Below are positions 31,948 through 43,631 of a stretch of DNA of 64,000 nucleotides, piece after piece. Source of the DNA: Fusarium oxysporum f. sp. lycopersici 4287 (taxonomy: Eukaryota > Ascomycota > Sordariomycetes > Hypocreales > Nectriaceae); contig NC_030994.1 of NCBI RefSeq assembly GCF_000149955.1, forward strand, positions 496,001-560,000. The letters are read 5' to 3'. Within the stretch, counting starts at the first letter, position 1. Every line of letters begins with the position of its first letter. The translations under genes and the position numbers were made by a program. Below the pieces are notes generated by a model, which had not been told where the DNA came from, made no database searches, and saw nothing but the letters and a program-made list of their open reading frames with translations.

Positions 31948-32767
31948 ATGGCTTCTGCTGTTGATTCTCCCCCGGCGCACTCGCCTCCCACCCATCCTCC
32001 TCAACGACCTCGAGGTGAGTTGCCTGACACCATCTGTGACCTCTCTAACATTTCTAGGCATCCTCAAGAACTCGTATCAGAAATCTCCTCCCACTTCACC
32101 GAACCACGATCGACCTGCCAGCGACAAGGAGCTCACCATCGCCAACACTCAAATCAACGCTGGTCACCGTCGTTCCTCTTCTGGAGCTCGCCCCTCTGGA
32201 TCCCGCCGACAATCAGGTGCCAACGGTTCCATCGGAGACGTTCTCGAACCCTCCCAACGGCTCAAGTGGGACGAGGCAAACCTCTACCTCACGGAGCAGG
32301 AGCGCTCCTCTACCATGAAGATCACAGAACCAAAGACTCCCTATGCCAAACACTACGACCCAGCCGAAGACCCGTCGGACGAAGACGAGGATCCTCTGGC
32401 GGACGCTGGTGCTCGTCTTAAGAATTCACGTCCAAGCCGTGAAGATGACATTCCGGGCCTTTCGCTGGGCGAACCGGAAGAGGAGATCCCGGAAGCGGGC
32501 GCGCCGTCACCCCGCAGCGAAAAGAGCGTCCACGTCGACGACGAGAGCAGCATCGGCCACAACGCGGAGGAGGAGCTGGCGGGCATGTCTCCCGAGGAGC
32601 GTGAGAAGCACAGAAAGTTTGAACAGCTCCGAAAGAGACACTACGAAATGAAAAATGTGGCCCAGCTCCTGGGCCACCCCGAGACGCTCCCGGATGAGGA
32701 TGAGGATGACGAGGGTGAGGTGCCGCCTGTGCCACAGGTACCGCGCGTGCCCAACGGTACTGCGTAG
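31948..32767 (+). CDS. GLC8: Protein phosphatase inhibitor 2 (Glc8-type PP1 regulator)
   Basis: Inhibitor-2 binds PP1 catalytic subunits and either inhibits or activates them; yeast Glc8 activates Glc7. One intron (32015-32057) gives 258 residues. All three PP1-contact blocks are visible: the GILKNSY docking site at about residue 22, the LKWDEANLYLTEQERSSTMK block with TPYAKHY and its phosphorylatable threonine context (ITEPKTPY), and the C-terminal helix EREKHRKFEQLRKRHYEMKN. The tail is acidic. The protein is otherwise disordered, as in the family. Confidence 0.92.
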
Positions 32768-33018
32768 GGTGCTGGGGAAGCATGATAAGGGTTGTGAGCT
32801 GGCTAGGGCATTAGGATGGAGTTTTGAGGATATCATTATTGGGCGTTGGCAGAGGAGGAGTGTGAGGTTATCTGATTACTCGCTCGCTTTCAAGATTCTG
32901 ATGGAGACAAAGGGCACATAGTCTCATCGGTAGAGGTCATGTTTCATTTCCTAATATTTACGATTATCCACTCGTAACTGGTGTCGTTCGTGGTGTCGTT
33001 ATGCTTATTGCCGATGGT

Positions 33019-33420
33019 TCACAGTAATCCCTTTCTTGCTAATTCAATCTTTCGAGCTGTTTCGCCTGGCCGGAATCCACCACGAGAAACACAAAGACGC
33101 TGTCCATCAGCTAATTCGAACTTTTCTTGCTGAGCATCCCAAGCGCAGGGACAGTGGTGAGGAAAGTGGACGCATGCGAGAGTATCGGGGCAGAGGTATT
33201 TGTCGCAGACAGCTGTACATGTTAGCAAAGCCAAAAGCTGGTAGATGTACTTACAGTTCTCGTAATTCTGCTTGTAGTGGTTCGCATCGCTTGGGTTGTT
33301 TTGCTGTTGCGCTTGATGGTGTTCGTGGCCTCCTTGCTGATTAAACATTTGATCAAAGAAGCCGCCAAATTGGGCATTGACCAAAGTCAAGAGAGACAGA
33401 ACAGCAAAAAGATACCGCAT
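33019..33420 (-). CDS. LCL2: Long chronological lifespan protein 2 (LCL2)
   Basis: This small secretory protein is probably involved in ER-associated degradation; in yeast its loss shortens chronological lifespan. One intron (33213-33254) gives 119 residues. A signal peptide, [17 protein letters not shown], is followed by a Gln/His-rich stretch and the family core [20 protein letters not shown] with its conserved cysteines. It ends [15 protein letters not shown]. The ATG at 33420 is chosen because it starts the signal peptide. The gene is divergent from bL27m with about 164 bp between starts. Confidence 0.93.
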   Translation of the reverse strand: MRYLFAVLSLLTLVNAQFGGFFDQMFNQQGGHEHHQAQQQNNPSDANHYKQNYENCKYIYQLLALLTCTAVCDKYLCPDTLACVHFPHHCPCAWDAQQEKFELADGQRLCVSRGGFRPGETARKIELARKGLL

Positions 33421-33584
33421 TTTGTTGATGATTATTCTACAGACCAATGTTGATGTTGCAGCTGGAGTTTAGGGAAGCTGTCCACATCCTTATCGATAAG
33501 CGATGACTAAGCGCAAAAACTCCATCAATTGAAGGATCAAGCGTTGCTAACCTCACTCAGCCCATATCGTCACGAATCGCCGGC

Positions 33585-34434
33585 ATGAGGTTCCTCACGA
33601 TGCAGCGGCCAATATTGGCTGCTGTGGCTAGTCTAGCCAGGCCGGCTTTCACACCTGTCACTCCTCTAGGTGTCCAATTGGCCAATTCCCTCGTCCAAGG
33701 TCATCGATTTGCCTCGGTCAAGTCACAGGGAGCATACAAGAAGAAGCCCAAGAGGGGTATTCCAAAAAAGCTCGGTGCAAAGCGTACAGGAGGTATGTTT
33801 ACGCTGTGAATGGACCGGGCTGGGCTGACCTTTAGATCAATTCGTCATTCCCGGAAACATCCTCTACAAACAGCGCGGTACGCATTGGTGGCCTGGAGAG
33901 AACTGCATCATGGGCCGAGATCATACCATTCACGCAATGGCAACCGGATACGTCAAATACTACCGCGATCCCTCACTACACCCCGACCGCAAATACATCG
34001 GCGTAGTCTTCGACAAGAACGACACGCTACCATATCCCGCTCACGCCCAGCGCAAGCGAAAACTAAACATGACCGCCTTCCCCATCAAAGAAGTCGCCGC
34101 CCAACCCGAGATCTCGCCGTCCGGAATACCCTTCCAGGTCAACCGTGTCGAAGCGGGCGAACCAGACAGATTGCTCAAGCTGCGAAAGGACTACAGTTAT
34201 CGTGAAGATAATTGGGCTATTGGAAAGCTGGCCAAGACGACGGGCCTCAAGACCAAGAGGTTCAGGACGCGAAAGCAGTGGTTCAGACATAGACGATGGA
34301 GACGGGAGAGGGAACTCGAGGGGCAGAGAAAGGCGGAGCAGAAGAGGGCTGAGAGTGGTGGGGAGATTAAGGCTGTCAAGATGCTTAGCCAGAAGCAAGC
34401 TAAGAAGGCGAAGAAGGCTTCAAAGAAGAAATAG
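33585..34434 (+). CDS. MRP7: Mitochondrial large-subunit ribosomal protein bL27m
   Basis: This is a component of the mitochondrial 54S subunit near the peptidyl-transferase centre. One intron (33793-33835) gives 268 residues. A basic N-terminal presequence is followed by FASVKSQGAYKKK. The bL27 core has LGAKRTGDQFVIPGNILYKQ, RGTHWWPGENCIMGRDHT and HAMATGYVKYY. The C-terminal extension is fungal-specific and very basic (KQAKKAKKASKKK). A second ATG 15 bases downstream of 33585 is possible. Confidence 0.94.
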
Positions 34435-34874
34435 CCGTTAGATGCGACGGAAGAGGCTGCTGTAGAATAGGTGGACAAGTGTATGTATAGCTGTACATTA
34501 TGAGACATGTCGAAATCATGAATCACTGCAGTAGAAGTGAACCTGAAAATAGATCTGTTTGTAAATTCCCAAACGGTATTAATTGCATGTAACGTTAATT
34601 GTGATAATACTGCGTTGGCGGAGAGGTCACTGTTGGAGGGGACCTGGGGAGGTATCTTCGCACCTTATTTCTGCAGCGAGGCACTTTAGGCCCCTAACCG
34701 CGCTATAACCTCGTTCGCGTTGGCGCGTCTCCAGTTCACTTTCATCATCAGCCTCACTCACAGCGTTTCATCTCACCCGTGTGCAACCCGACTTGGGCTT
34801 CTTATTCGTTCCTTCATTTCACTTCTCAGTCCGTTTCTGCACTCGCCCATGGGATTTTTCGCAACCTACAGCCA
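34435..34874. other. Intergenic, promoter of the zinc finger-cupin gene
   Basis: These 440 bp contain no gene. Bases 34735-34860 are rich in pyrimidines, as expected of a promoter. Confidence 0.5.
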
Positions 34875-36968
34875 ATGCTTGACCCTACAATGCCCGGCAA
34901 TGAAGACCCTTCAATGACAAAGAACACAGGCTTTATACCATGGAATCCAGCCCTCAAAGCCAACGTCAACATCCCGGAACCTTCACGTATCGTCAGCGAC
35001 ATCGTCGGTAGCGCAGCCGTCAAAGCTTCAGCGGCTGGTATACTATCAAGTAACCCTCGAATTCAAGCAGCTCAGTCTGAATGGGAACGTAGACAGTGTA
35101 TGTCTCTTTTAAGGCGTCGTTCATTTCTGACATGACCAGCACAATACCTCTCAAAGGCTTCTGAATCGTCTCAAGTGATCCCTCAAAAGAGAAACTCACC
35201 GTCAGACCTTCTCCCAAAAAGGACTCCCGCTGATTACGCACGTGTTCGTGAAGCTCGTCGCTTTACGGAAGACGAAGTCGCTAGACAATTAGCTGAGATC
35301 AACAGTGCAGCTATCAAGAAGAGCGCCATGCATCATTCATCTCAATCTCCGGTGGTTTCTCTCACTGGGGCCGAGTTGCTCAAAAAGTACACTGGCCAAG
35401 GGACACCATCACCAACACCTGGACCAGCAAGATCGCCTGATTCTTTAGTACCTGATACTCGATTGGAGGCAATCATCATGGCTGAACCTGGTCGAGCCTA
35501 CACTGTATATCCTTGTAGGTCCTCGAAATCAACTGCACCGAGCTGATCTAACATACTCAGTCCCCGAAGGTGGTTCTACCTCTGCTCGCGGGGCACTTAT
35601 TCCGGCAAACTACAAACTTCACGATGACCCTGAACTTCCATATGTATGTCCTGTGCGAGATTGCCGCCGCGTGTTTGGCAAACTCAATGGTCTTGGTGGA
35701 CATTTTGGCGCTGGCCATTGTTCGACGACATTCAATGACAACGGAGATGGCACATTATCCAAGGTCGGTAGCTATCAGAAGGATGGTCCTGGAGGCACAC
35801 CTGGGATTGTTGTTTCCAGAAACCCACTCCCTCCTGATGCGCCACCTCCAGTTGATCCAGGATTGTCTGTGTTCGCTTCGTTCCAGCAAAACCGAGTATC
35901 TCGAGCTGCCGAACAGGAAAGAAAGACAACACGCTCACAGGATCGTACCTACCTGCCTCAAGCTATGCAAGAATCGGAGGTGAAGCAATATCTCCACCAA
36001 CACCTCAGTCCAGCCCAAAAGTCTCACCAACGAGAGGACATCAATTTCATGTTGACATTGCCTCGCAGACGCGAGCTGCCCGAGAGTTGGAAGCATACCC
36101 ACCGGGGAAGCAACCTGGATGTCACTCATTATTCCTGTGCAGTAGCATATCTCACAGGTACAGTTGTGGTTGGTAGCGAGCAGTGTACGGTTAATACCAC
36201 TCGACCATCTGCACGACTATCGCAACCCTGCATCCGTCTCCCAATTGGCATGTCTGCGTCAGCGAAACAAGCATTTTCTGCTCTAGAGTCTTGCGTGGGA
36301 TGCAGATACTGGTGTCATCTGCAGCGACGCTCAAACGGCTGTGACTGGTGTCCTGAGCCAAAACTGGGACGAGGGGCTTCTGGTTCATCGAGGTCTTCTT
36401 CTGGGGAACTGAATCCTCCGATGGATCTCGACGATTTTAAGGGTGTCGACACCATGACCGAGGTCCAGCCAAAGCGAAGAAAAAGACATTCTTCTGGGAA
36501 TGATGTTGCCATGAGAGACCAAACACTTACCATCATGGGCAGACCTGAAATCGGCGTTGAATTGGAAATGGAGGATTGGGAGGTTGCTCCAGGAAGGATA
36601 AAGGATGAATCTTCCTCAGACAGTGAGTTTCCCGTTGTCTATGAGGCGCAGCTAACAGGACAGATGTCGCCTATTCCAACTCGTATCTCACCAGCGGTCA
36701 ACCCGTCACCGTTTCCGAGGACGTCAGCTTCAACATCATGGTTCTCAAACCCGGTAGCGCTAATCATTGGGCTGTTGAAGACGACAAACTGCGAACATGC
36801 TCCGTCGCCTCAGGAAAGATTCGGGTCACGATGAACGAAAAGACATTTAATCTTGGCCCCAATGGCATGTTTGTTGTTAGACCAGGACAGACATGCAAGG
36901 TCGAGAATCGACTATACATGGATTCTGTGGTGCACTGCACTACTATCGGGGATTTTTCACTACAGTAA
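34875..36968 (+). CDS. C2H2 zinc finger protein with C-terminal cupin-like domain
   Basis: Three introns (35098-35139, 35515-35560 and 36623-36663) give 654 residues. A basic and disordered N-terminal region includes DYARVREARRFTEDEVARQL. A C2H2 finger follows, with Cys229, Cys234, His247 and His252 in CPVRDCRRVFGKLNGLGGHF. A second cysteine-rich patch, CVGCRYWCHLQRRSNGCDWC, may bind another zinc. The last 100 residues, NIMVLKPGSANHWA, then TCSVASGKIRVTM and GPNGMFVVRPGQTCKVENRL, read as a cupin fold like the CENP-C/Mif2 C-terminus. The start is the first in-frame ATG after the promoter. A chromatin role is an inference from the domains; I know of no characterised member. Confidence 0.75.
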
Positions 36969-37378
36969 AGGCGTTTGGTTCGGATACATACCTTTTGGTT
37001 GGAGTTGAGGGCGCATTTCGGCATCGCACATCTGCATGCTATTTATCGATGGTGTTTAAAAAGCATTGGTGGTTACTGGGATGGGTTGAAACGGGTTAGC
37101 AGGCAGTCATCGGGATGGTTCAGGTGGTGCAGTCATTTGACTAACCTTGTCTCAGACACCCCACTCTGGGATCTACGGAGTCAGCCTATAGAGATAATAT
37201 TAGCACATCAACAATTGATATGGGAATCGGATATTATTTTGAAAATGGACTTTTGTCACGAGCGGGCTAAGCCAGGCTGATGTTTTGTGCGGATGACTCA
37301 GAGTGACTTTGAGTGATATGAATACCGTTGATACTTCGAACAACACCATCTGGTTCATGACTTTCGATCAACGTTCTC
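36969..37378. other. Intergenic
   Basis: No gene is visible. It contains the 3' flank of the zinc finger-cupin gene and the promoter of the next. Confidence 0.5.
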
Positions 37379-40300
37379 ATGTCTCAAGCCTCTCGACCAA
37401 AACTCCCCAGGCAAAGACGCCGGGAAAATTATAGGACTCACAGTGTTGATATGGATGCAGTGGACTCACCTGAGCCTGAGCTCAGCAATGACAAGGACTC
37501 GGTTCGTGTAAACCCAGGGAGTCCCCCAGGTCAACTTCCGCCACTGAATGATTACACGACAAGGAGAGAACCTGAAGGGAAAATTAGTGAAGAGTCGACG
37601 GAGACAGGAGAGGTGGTGTCAAAGGCCAGATTTATTATTGATCCAGAAGGAGAGCTCACTCATGATCAAACAACTGTCGACATTGTAACTGTTCCGTGTC
37701 CTGGAGCAGATCCTCTTCGAACATGGAGTCGCGATGGTCTCATGAGTCGATACTACGGAGCATTGTCTATGCGCGACGCCGAAGGTGCAGCCTCTGATGC
37801 CGATCGACCAGCTCCATCATGGGTTCGCCAAGGACTTCGTCGTGAAGCCGATCGAGCTCGGATTCTGTTGTATGAGCATCCATCGACGACTGAGGATACG
37901 AGGCTGAGTACTCTGGCTGATGCATTGTTGGAGGAGTTGGTAAATTTGAGAAAACGAGAGCAGCAGAAAAGACCGGTTGTGTTTGTGGGGCATAGCATTG
38001 GCGGTATTATTGTCAAGATGGTGTTGACAAAGGCGAGCAGAGACCCGTCGTTTGAGGATATCTACAGGCAATGTTATGGTGCTGCATTCTTTGGTAAGTG
38101 ATCCATCTCTGATTGACCCATGCTAACAGAATAGGCACTCCTCATCAAGGATCGAGTTACTTTGCCATGCCGAGTCTTGCAACGGGTATTCAGAATCTGC
38201 TTCAACTGTCAGCGGCTATGCCGACATCAATAACCGACGACCTTCGTGTGGGAAACAATCTTCTTCTCCAACTAGACGACGACTTCAAATCGATAGCACA
38301 CGAATTTCGCATTTGGACGCTATATGAGACTATCGACTCTCGTCTTTCAGGCAGCTCGGGAGATGTCTACTTCACCGCACCACTAACCTCAATCAAATCT
38401 GCTATTCTTGGCATGCGACAAGAGACCATTCTCCCACTTCAGAGTGACCATGCCAATATTGCTTCTTTCGGGCGTCATAATGTGCACACGATGCGTCTGT
38501 TTCTCAAGCAGTTGTCGGCTCTGATTGGACGTGCAGACGAGTACTCTCGTGAGGATGGAAATTGGTCTCTGAATCTCGAGTCAAAGGTAAACGTCGAGGT
38601 TCACGGATTCTTTGAAGATCCCCCAGGACCATTGGATGTGGCGACGATTCGAGCTTGGTCTACGCGACTGCCACTCCGAGATTTCTTGAGAAAGGGACCA
38701 GAGGAGTGTTTGGCTGAGAGGTTGAACGAAGTTGAGACGGTTGATGAAGGCAGGTTCTTGAGGAATCGAGGGAAAACAACGATGCTGCCGACTGAGAAAG
38801 TTGCTGATGAAACACACGACAACCCTCTTGGGATCTCGCAAGGATCTGTCGAGTTGTGTCCTCCTGCATCCCCTGTCATACGGCCTGTTGATGCAGAAAA
38901 GACAAGATCAGAGTCAGCACCTCAGACGGGAGCAAGATCCCCCGTCACACCTTTATCGCCAGCGGCGATATCACCACCCACACACCACTCAACACCAATG
39001 CGACGTCCTTCGCCGCTTATCCGTGCCAATTTTGAGCAGGATTTGGCTGTCGATCGTCTATCACCTCCTCCTCGTGGAAGGATGGGTCGATCTCTGAGCA
39101 GGTCTGTCAGCATGGGAACTCAAGCCTCACAATACGAGTACAAGGACTTTCCTCCATTCTCACAGCGAAGTCGAAGCACCATAGAGGGTTTCAGTGACGA
39201 TGACGATATCGATGCATCTCCGAGGCTGCCAGAAGCGATCGTTGCTATCCGAAAGGCCGCTAATAATGGCGAGAGGAGAGCCAGTGAGACAGTAATCGTG
39301 GATGAAGTACCTGTTGCGTTTTCGAAACCTCACATTGAAACCCGCAAGTTTATGTGGGTTCATCTGCCGTATAATAATCCCAGCTGGGTGACGGTAAGCA
39401 GCCTGAAGACAGTTAGTTGATAGGATGACTGACCTCAGTAGAAAATATTCGAGACTCTGCAGACAGCAAACAACCGCAATTATGCTCCTCTGTTCAACAA
39501 TGACTTCTGGGCGACGAGGCATTCTCGAGGGCGACACTCTCAACACTATGCGTACTTTGCGAAACCAGGCTGTTACTTTTCAGCTCCTCGGCACAGTAAG
39601 TTAACTCATATCTTGCAGTCCAAACTGACCGTGTAGTGTCACCTCGAGGTCGATCTTCGAAACAATCATCGATATCGCCCAAGCCAGAAGGGGGAATTTA
39701 CACCTGTCTCTTCCTCCCGTATCTTCACTTTGACTCGTACAAACGACTCATTCGCCGACGAGAACTCATCCTTCAGCGTCTCGGCCATGGGCGAGCCAGA
39801 CCTGTTCCCGAATCTGTGGCAAAGTCTGATTCTCTTGAATCACAGGTGATCTGGGAGTTTTTGGGCCACGATCCACCCCTCAACTGTCGGCGAACACTAG
39901 ATCAGTACGGATATCCATCGTTGAGGGACACTCGGTCGCGAGATGATGATCAGATGCTGTATAAACTGACAAAGGAACGGACATTTCCTCCCGGTTTGGG
40001 GCCAGGACTTCATGGGCAAATGTCGAACAGTAGTTCAGGGAGTAGCGGAAGTGGTAGTCGACGATCCAAAACCAGCAGCCAGGATGGGGAAGACGAGGAG
40101 GGTTGCGAGGACTCTATACTCAACGGTAATGTTCTCATGGTGGATCAGGTGTGGCTTTGGGCCATAGACTCTCGTAAGTGATATATCCCTGAATTGACCC
40201 TAAGCTGACCCTCAGATACCCTACTCTCCTTCTTCCCGAAGCGGGAGGGTGATGCTATTGAAGGGCCTCTGTATCAGCAGGCAGATCTTCGCGACAGCAT

Positions 40301-41488
40301 CTTTAACGAAGTCAACGTCGATCTCACCCGGCAATGCGAAAATGCTCTGGACCTGGCGGCATTAGCAGTCCTCCATGCTGTTACAGTCCTCCTCGACAGA
40401 TCTTCGCACCCAGACCTTGAAGTGTTTCGAATCTTTGAAGAGGCCATCAGCGTCCTGGTATGTCACCCTCGCAGACTTTGCGCGGTTTTATCATGCAATC
40501 TCATTTTGTAAACCATGCTAACCTTTAGACCGAAAAACTCACCTCATCGCTCAAAACATTTCGTGCCGAAGGATTCCGTGACAAAGCGTCAGCCTATGAG
40601 CCAGTTGAGAACAAAGCTCGTTCCATCAGAGCACGCCATAAAGCCGAAGGCCGTCGAGCAGAAGAGGATAACAGGGACAACACATCTGCTCTCCTTGAAC
40701 TTCGAGATATCGAGGATGAACTTCTTATTCTGGTTCATCTGTTTGAGCGTCAGTCTAAAGTCGTCAGCTCTATGCTCTCTACTTACACTCGTCCGGAACT
40801 GCGTGACCGTACTGCAAACGGGAGACTGTTCCTGAGTGAAGCAATCAAGAAAGTCTCAGAGTATACACACCAAGCTCAAGAGATGATTCAAAGAGTCCGG
40901 AGTACGAGGAACGACTACGACAAACTGCTTCAGATGGTTCAGCGACAGGCGCAGGTTGATGAGGTACGGCTGAGTAGGCTTCATGCCGACCTTGCAAGTG
41001 CGCAAAGTCGCAGTGTCATGATCTTTACCACATTTACAGTCATATTCCTCCCGTTGACCTTTTTTACCGGTCTCTTCGGTATGAACACTCAAGAATGGGG
41101 TGGTGAGAATAACCTGTCGCTCAAGACCATCGGCGCAATCTCTTTACCCGCTAGTTTCGCCCTCGTGGTCTTTTCTCTCGTGGCAGCTTTTAGCACAAAC
41201 GCTCGACTTCTGATCAAGTGGCTTGCCCACATGTACCGACACATGATGTCTTGGGTGTGGAGAACACTGTGTAAGCCCGCTGTTGCAAAGGTTGCCGATA
41301 TGCTGCCGCAACGAAATGAGCGACAGAGGGAGGAGAGGGACTCAAGAAGTGGGAAGGGAATGTTGAGAGAGGAAATGAGTGACTTTTGGGAAAGACATCG
41401 ATTGGAGAGGGACAGAGGATACACGGTTCCTGAGAAGAATAAGAGGACGGTGGTGAGTGGTAAGAGTAGTTGGAGGAAGATGAAGTAG
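37379..41488 (+). CDS. Alpha/beta-hydrolase (serine esterase) fused to a CorA-like domain
   Basis: Five introns (38094-38134, 39394-39441, 39596-39636, 40174-40215 and 40458-40528) give 1288 residues; all phases close. Residues about 85-330 are an alpha/beta-hydrolase of the DUF676/PGAP1-like type: VPCPGADPLRTW, then the nucleophile elbow VGHSIGGIIVK with Ser206, and FFGTPHQGSSYF. A Ser/Pro-rich linker of about 150 residues follows. The rest resembles fungal CorA-like proteins, with KFMWVHLPYNNPSWV, IYTCLFLPYLHFDSYKR and VDQVWLWAIDSHTLL. The C-terminus has a long coiled helix, TM1 ending LTFFTGLFGMN (GMN at 1153-1155) and TM2, the CorA signature. It is probably membrane-bound, with the esterase on one face. 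The function is not known. Esterase domains of this kind are effectors in fungal NLR proteins, which suggests signalling or defence. Confidence 0.85.
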
Positions 41489-41991
41489 ACAGTACCACTG
41501 GTATAGTACTGATTGTTCAAAATCTTTCACTCGTTTCTCCCTATAAAATCGGGAACTGTGCTCCAATTAGCTGCTGAATATGATTGTTCGTCGGAAAAGG
41601 CTGTGATGCTCATCTTCATCCATCGATCCGTTACAGGGATACCCCAGTCTCACACTAGAGCTGCGCATCATCCGGGAGCTAATCAGCCGTCAAGACAGGG
41701 GTAAACTTACAGATCCCAGTCAACGCATCACATTGCCTCATGATTGACGAATAGTTGAGGTTGATTCATCTAAAGAAAAAGCAAAGCGACCACCCGCCCG
41801 GACTTTCCCGTGTATTCCTGTTTCAGAATGAGGGATCGAGTATGGAGGACGATGAGTTGGCAGCTTGCAGAAGGGCATATAATGCCGCAGTTCTCAGCTG
41901 AGCTGGAGGATTTCTAAGTTTCCCTCCGACTTGTGCCCTGTTAAAGATCAGCTTGAAGCATACATCCTCCATCACTCACATTCGTGTAAAC
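41489..41991. other. Intergenic
   Basis: No gene is seen in these 503 bp. Confidence 0.45.
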
Positions 41992-42981
41992 ATGGCCGAC
42001 TCCCCTCGCTATGCAATGGGCACACAGTCCTCTCAACGACGAACCAGTCCCATTCGTAAGGGACAACCAGAACGTCCTAGTACTCCAACCCGTCGACCAA
42101 CGACGCCCACCCTCGGCCGCCGTCCTACAACTCCAACTCTGGGCCGTCGGGGCTCCAACGCTTCTCTCCGTCGTCAGGGGTCGAATGCAACGCTCAACCG
42201 TCCTGTCACTCCCACTGCAACGGAGATACCAGACGGCGACCCTGTGAAAGTTGGCCGGGTCACCACTCCAAAAACCGGCCCAGCGCCAGGAAGCCCAGAA
42301 ACTCCAGCACGAATCTTACCTGCTATCCCCGAGAGTCCTCTTGTTATGCCATCGCCTCGTTCGCGACAAGTTTCTCGTGCTGGTATCACTCCTCGCTCTC
42401 GACAGGTTTCGACGACCGATGCAGCTCCTCGTTCACGTCAGGTCTCGCAGACTCTACCGGCTCCAGAAGTCGATCGTGCTCCCGATGTCGCCAAAGCGCC
42501 CGCGCTTGAAGTTACTCCGACTGTCGTCAATGCTCCTCTTGTCAGAACGACACCGAGTATAGGTCGTGTGCCCAAAGTTCGATCGACTCCTAAGGTCGCA
42601 CTTATTCCAAGTGTTCGATCTTTGGTGGGCAACACTATTATCCCATCGGCTGCAAAGACTCCTCGAATTGCAAAGACCCCAGCGGTGGCATCTCCTCCCG
42701 TCGTCGCCCCTACCCCTATCCTCGTGCCGATTTCTGTGGCTCGGGGTGTACCTGGCGTTGCTCCTGTCCCACTGCCAGCACCTCTGCCAGTTATTGCACT
42801 GGTACCTATAATCGCTAGGGCTCTGGCTACTGCCCTTGCGCCGCGTGTTTCCGATGCCCCCAAGGCTGCTCGACTACCTTTGACTCAAGAAGCTCCCAAG
42901 TCGACGCTAGCTTCAAGGTCAGCAAAAGCTCCCAAGGCTTTGCCGCCGCCTCCCACTAGACTCCTCCTTGGTCAGGCGTAA
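41992..42981 (+). CDS. Proline/arginine-rich repetitive disordered protein (329 aa)
   Basis: The frame from ATG 41992 is intact without introns. The N-terminal part contains a tandem TPTLGRRPTTPTLGRR repeat and a GSNASLRRQGSNATL pair. Next come three PRSRQVS copies. The rest is Ala/Val/Pro-rich with AP, TP and VP dipeptides every few residues. The C-terminal 100 residues become hydrophobic (APVPLPAPLPVIALVPIIA). There is no folded domain. RRxS-type sites are potential kinase sites. Species-restricted disordered proteins like this are common; coding status rests on the open frame and peptide repeats, so a non-coding or rapidly evolving locus is possible. Confidence 0.6.
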   Translation: MADSPRYAMGTQSSQRRTSPIRKGQPERPSTPTRRPTTPTLGRRPTTPTLGRRGSNASLRRQGSNATLNRPVTPTATEIPDGDPVKVGRVTTPKTGPAPGSPETPARILPAIPESPLVMPSPRSRQVSRAGITPRSRQVSTTDAAPRSRQVSQTLPAPEVDRAPDVAKAPALEVTPTVVNAPLVRTTPSIGRVPKVRSTPKVALIPSVRSLVGNTIIPSAAKTPRIAKTPAVASPPVVAPTPILVPISVARGVPGVAPVPLPAPLPVIALVPIIARALATALAPRVSDAPKAARLPLTQEAPKSTLASRSAKAPKALPPPPTRLLLGQA

Positions 42982-43631
42982 AGTTGATTGTTGATAAATG
43001 GAAGTTCTGCAGGGCATGTGAATCAATTGGTTCGGAAGCTACTGTGTTAACTGGCTTCTCTCGTGAAAGCCCACCTGGTCTCCTCCCTAGGTAGGTGCTT
43101 CAGGAATGGCCTCAAGCATTAGTTGGCAAACATATATAGCCCAAACAACAGGAATTGCACCGTAGGCTGAATACAAGTATTGGAAATTTTCTTTTGAAGA
43201 TGAAAAGAATTCTACTCAAGGCAGCCACAGTTTGGGAATGTATACCACAGTAGCTTTGGCAACTGTCATCCCCGCATCCCCGGTCCTTCCTTCCTTTGAT
43301 GAACTTGGGTGAGCTACGTACAATCTGCCATTTCCTAGCCACAAGATTCAAAATAGGACCATTAACCGATGAGAGACGGCATCAGTGATGTTCTAAGGGC
43401 AAAGGTTGATGTGTCAATTGTTGCACTGGTACGTCTCATCACTAGGACACATCCATGAATATACACATTCTTCAACCTCGCTCCTGTATTGACAATCTCC
43501 AAAACTACCTGACTGAATGAAAGACATGGCCAGATAAGCCTCGGTATTTATACCAAGATCTGCTTCCCCTACGATCAATTGTTGACAAAACCTAGGCATG
43601 GGGTCTAGGTTTAACGAAAGGCAACCGCCGC
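42982..43631. other. Intergenic
   Basis: No gene is seen. This is the convergent region between the repetitive protein and the Hsp70-like gene. Confidence 0.45.
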
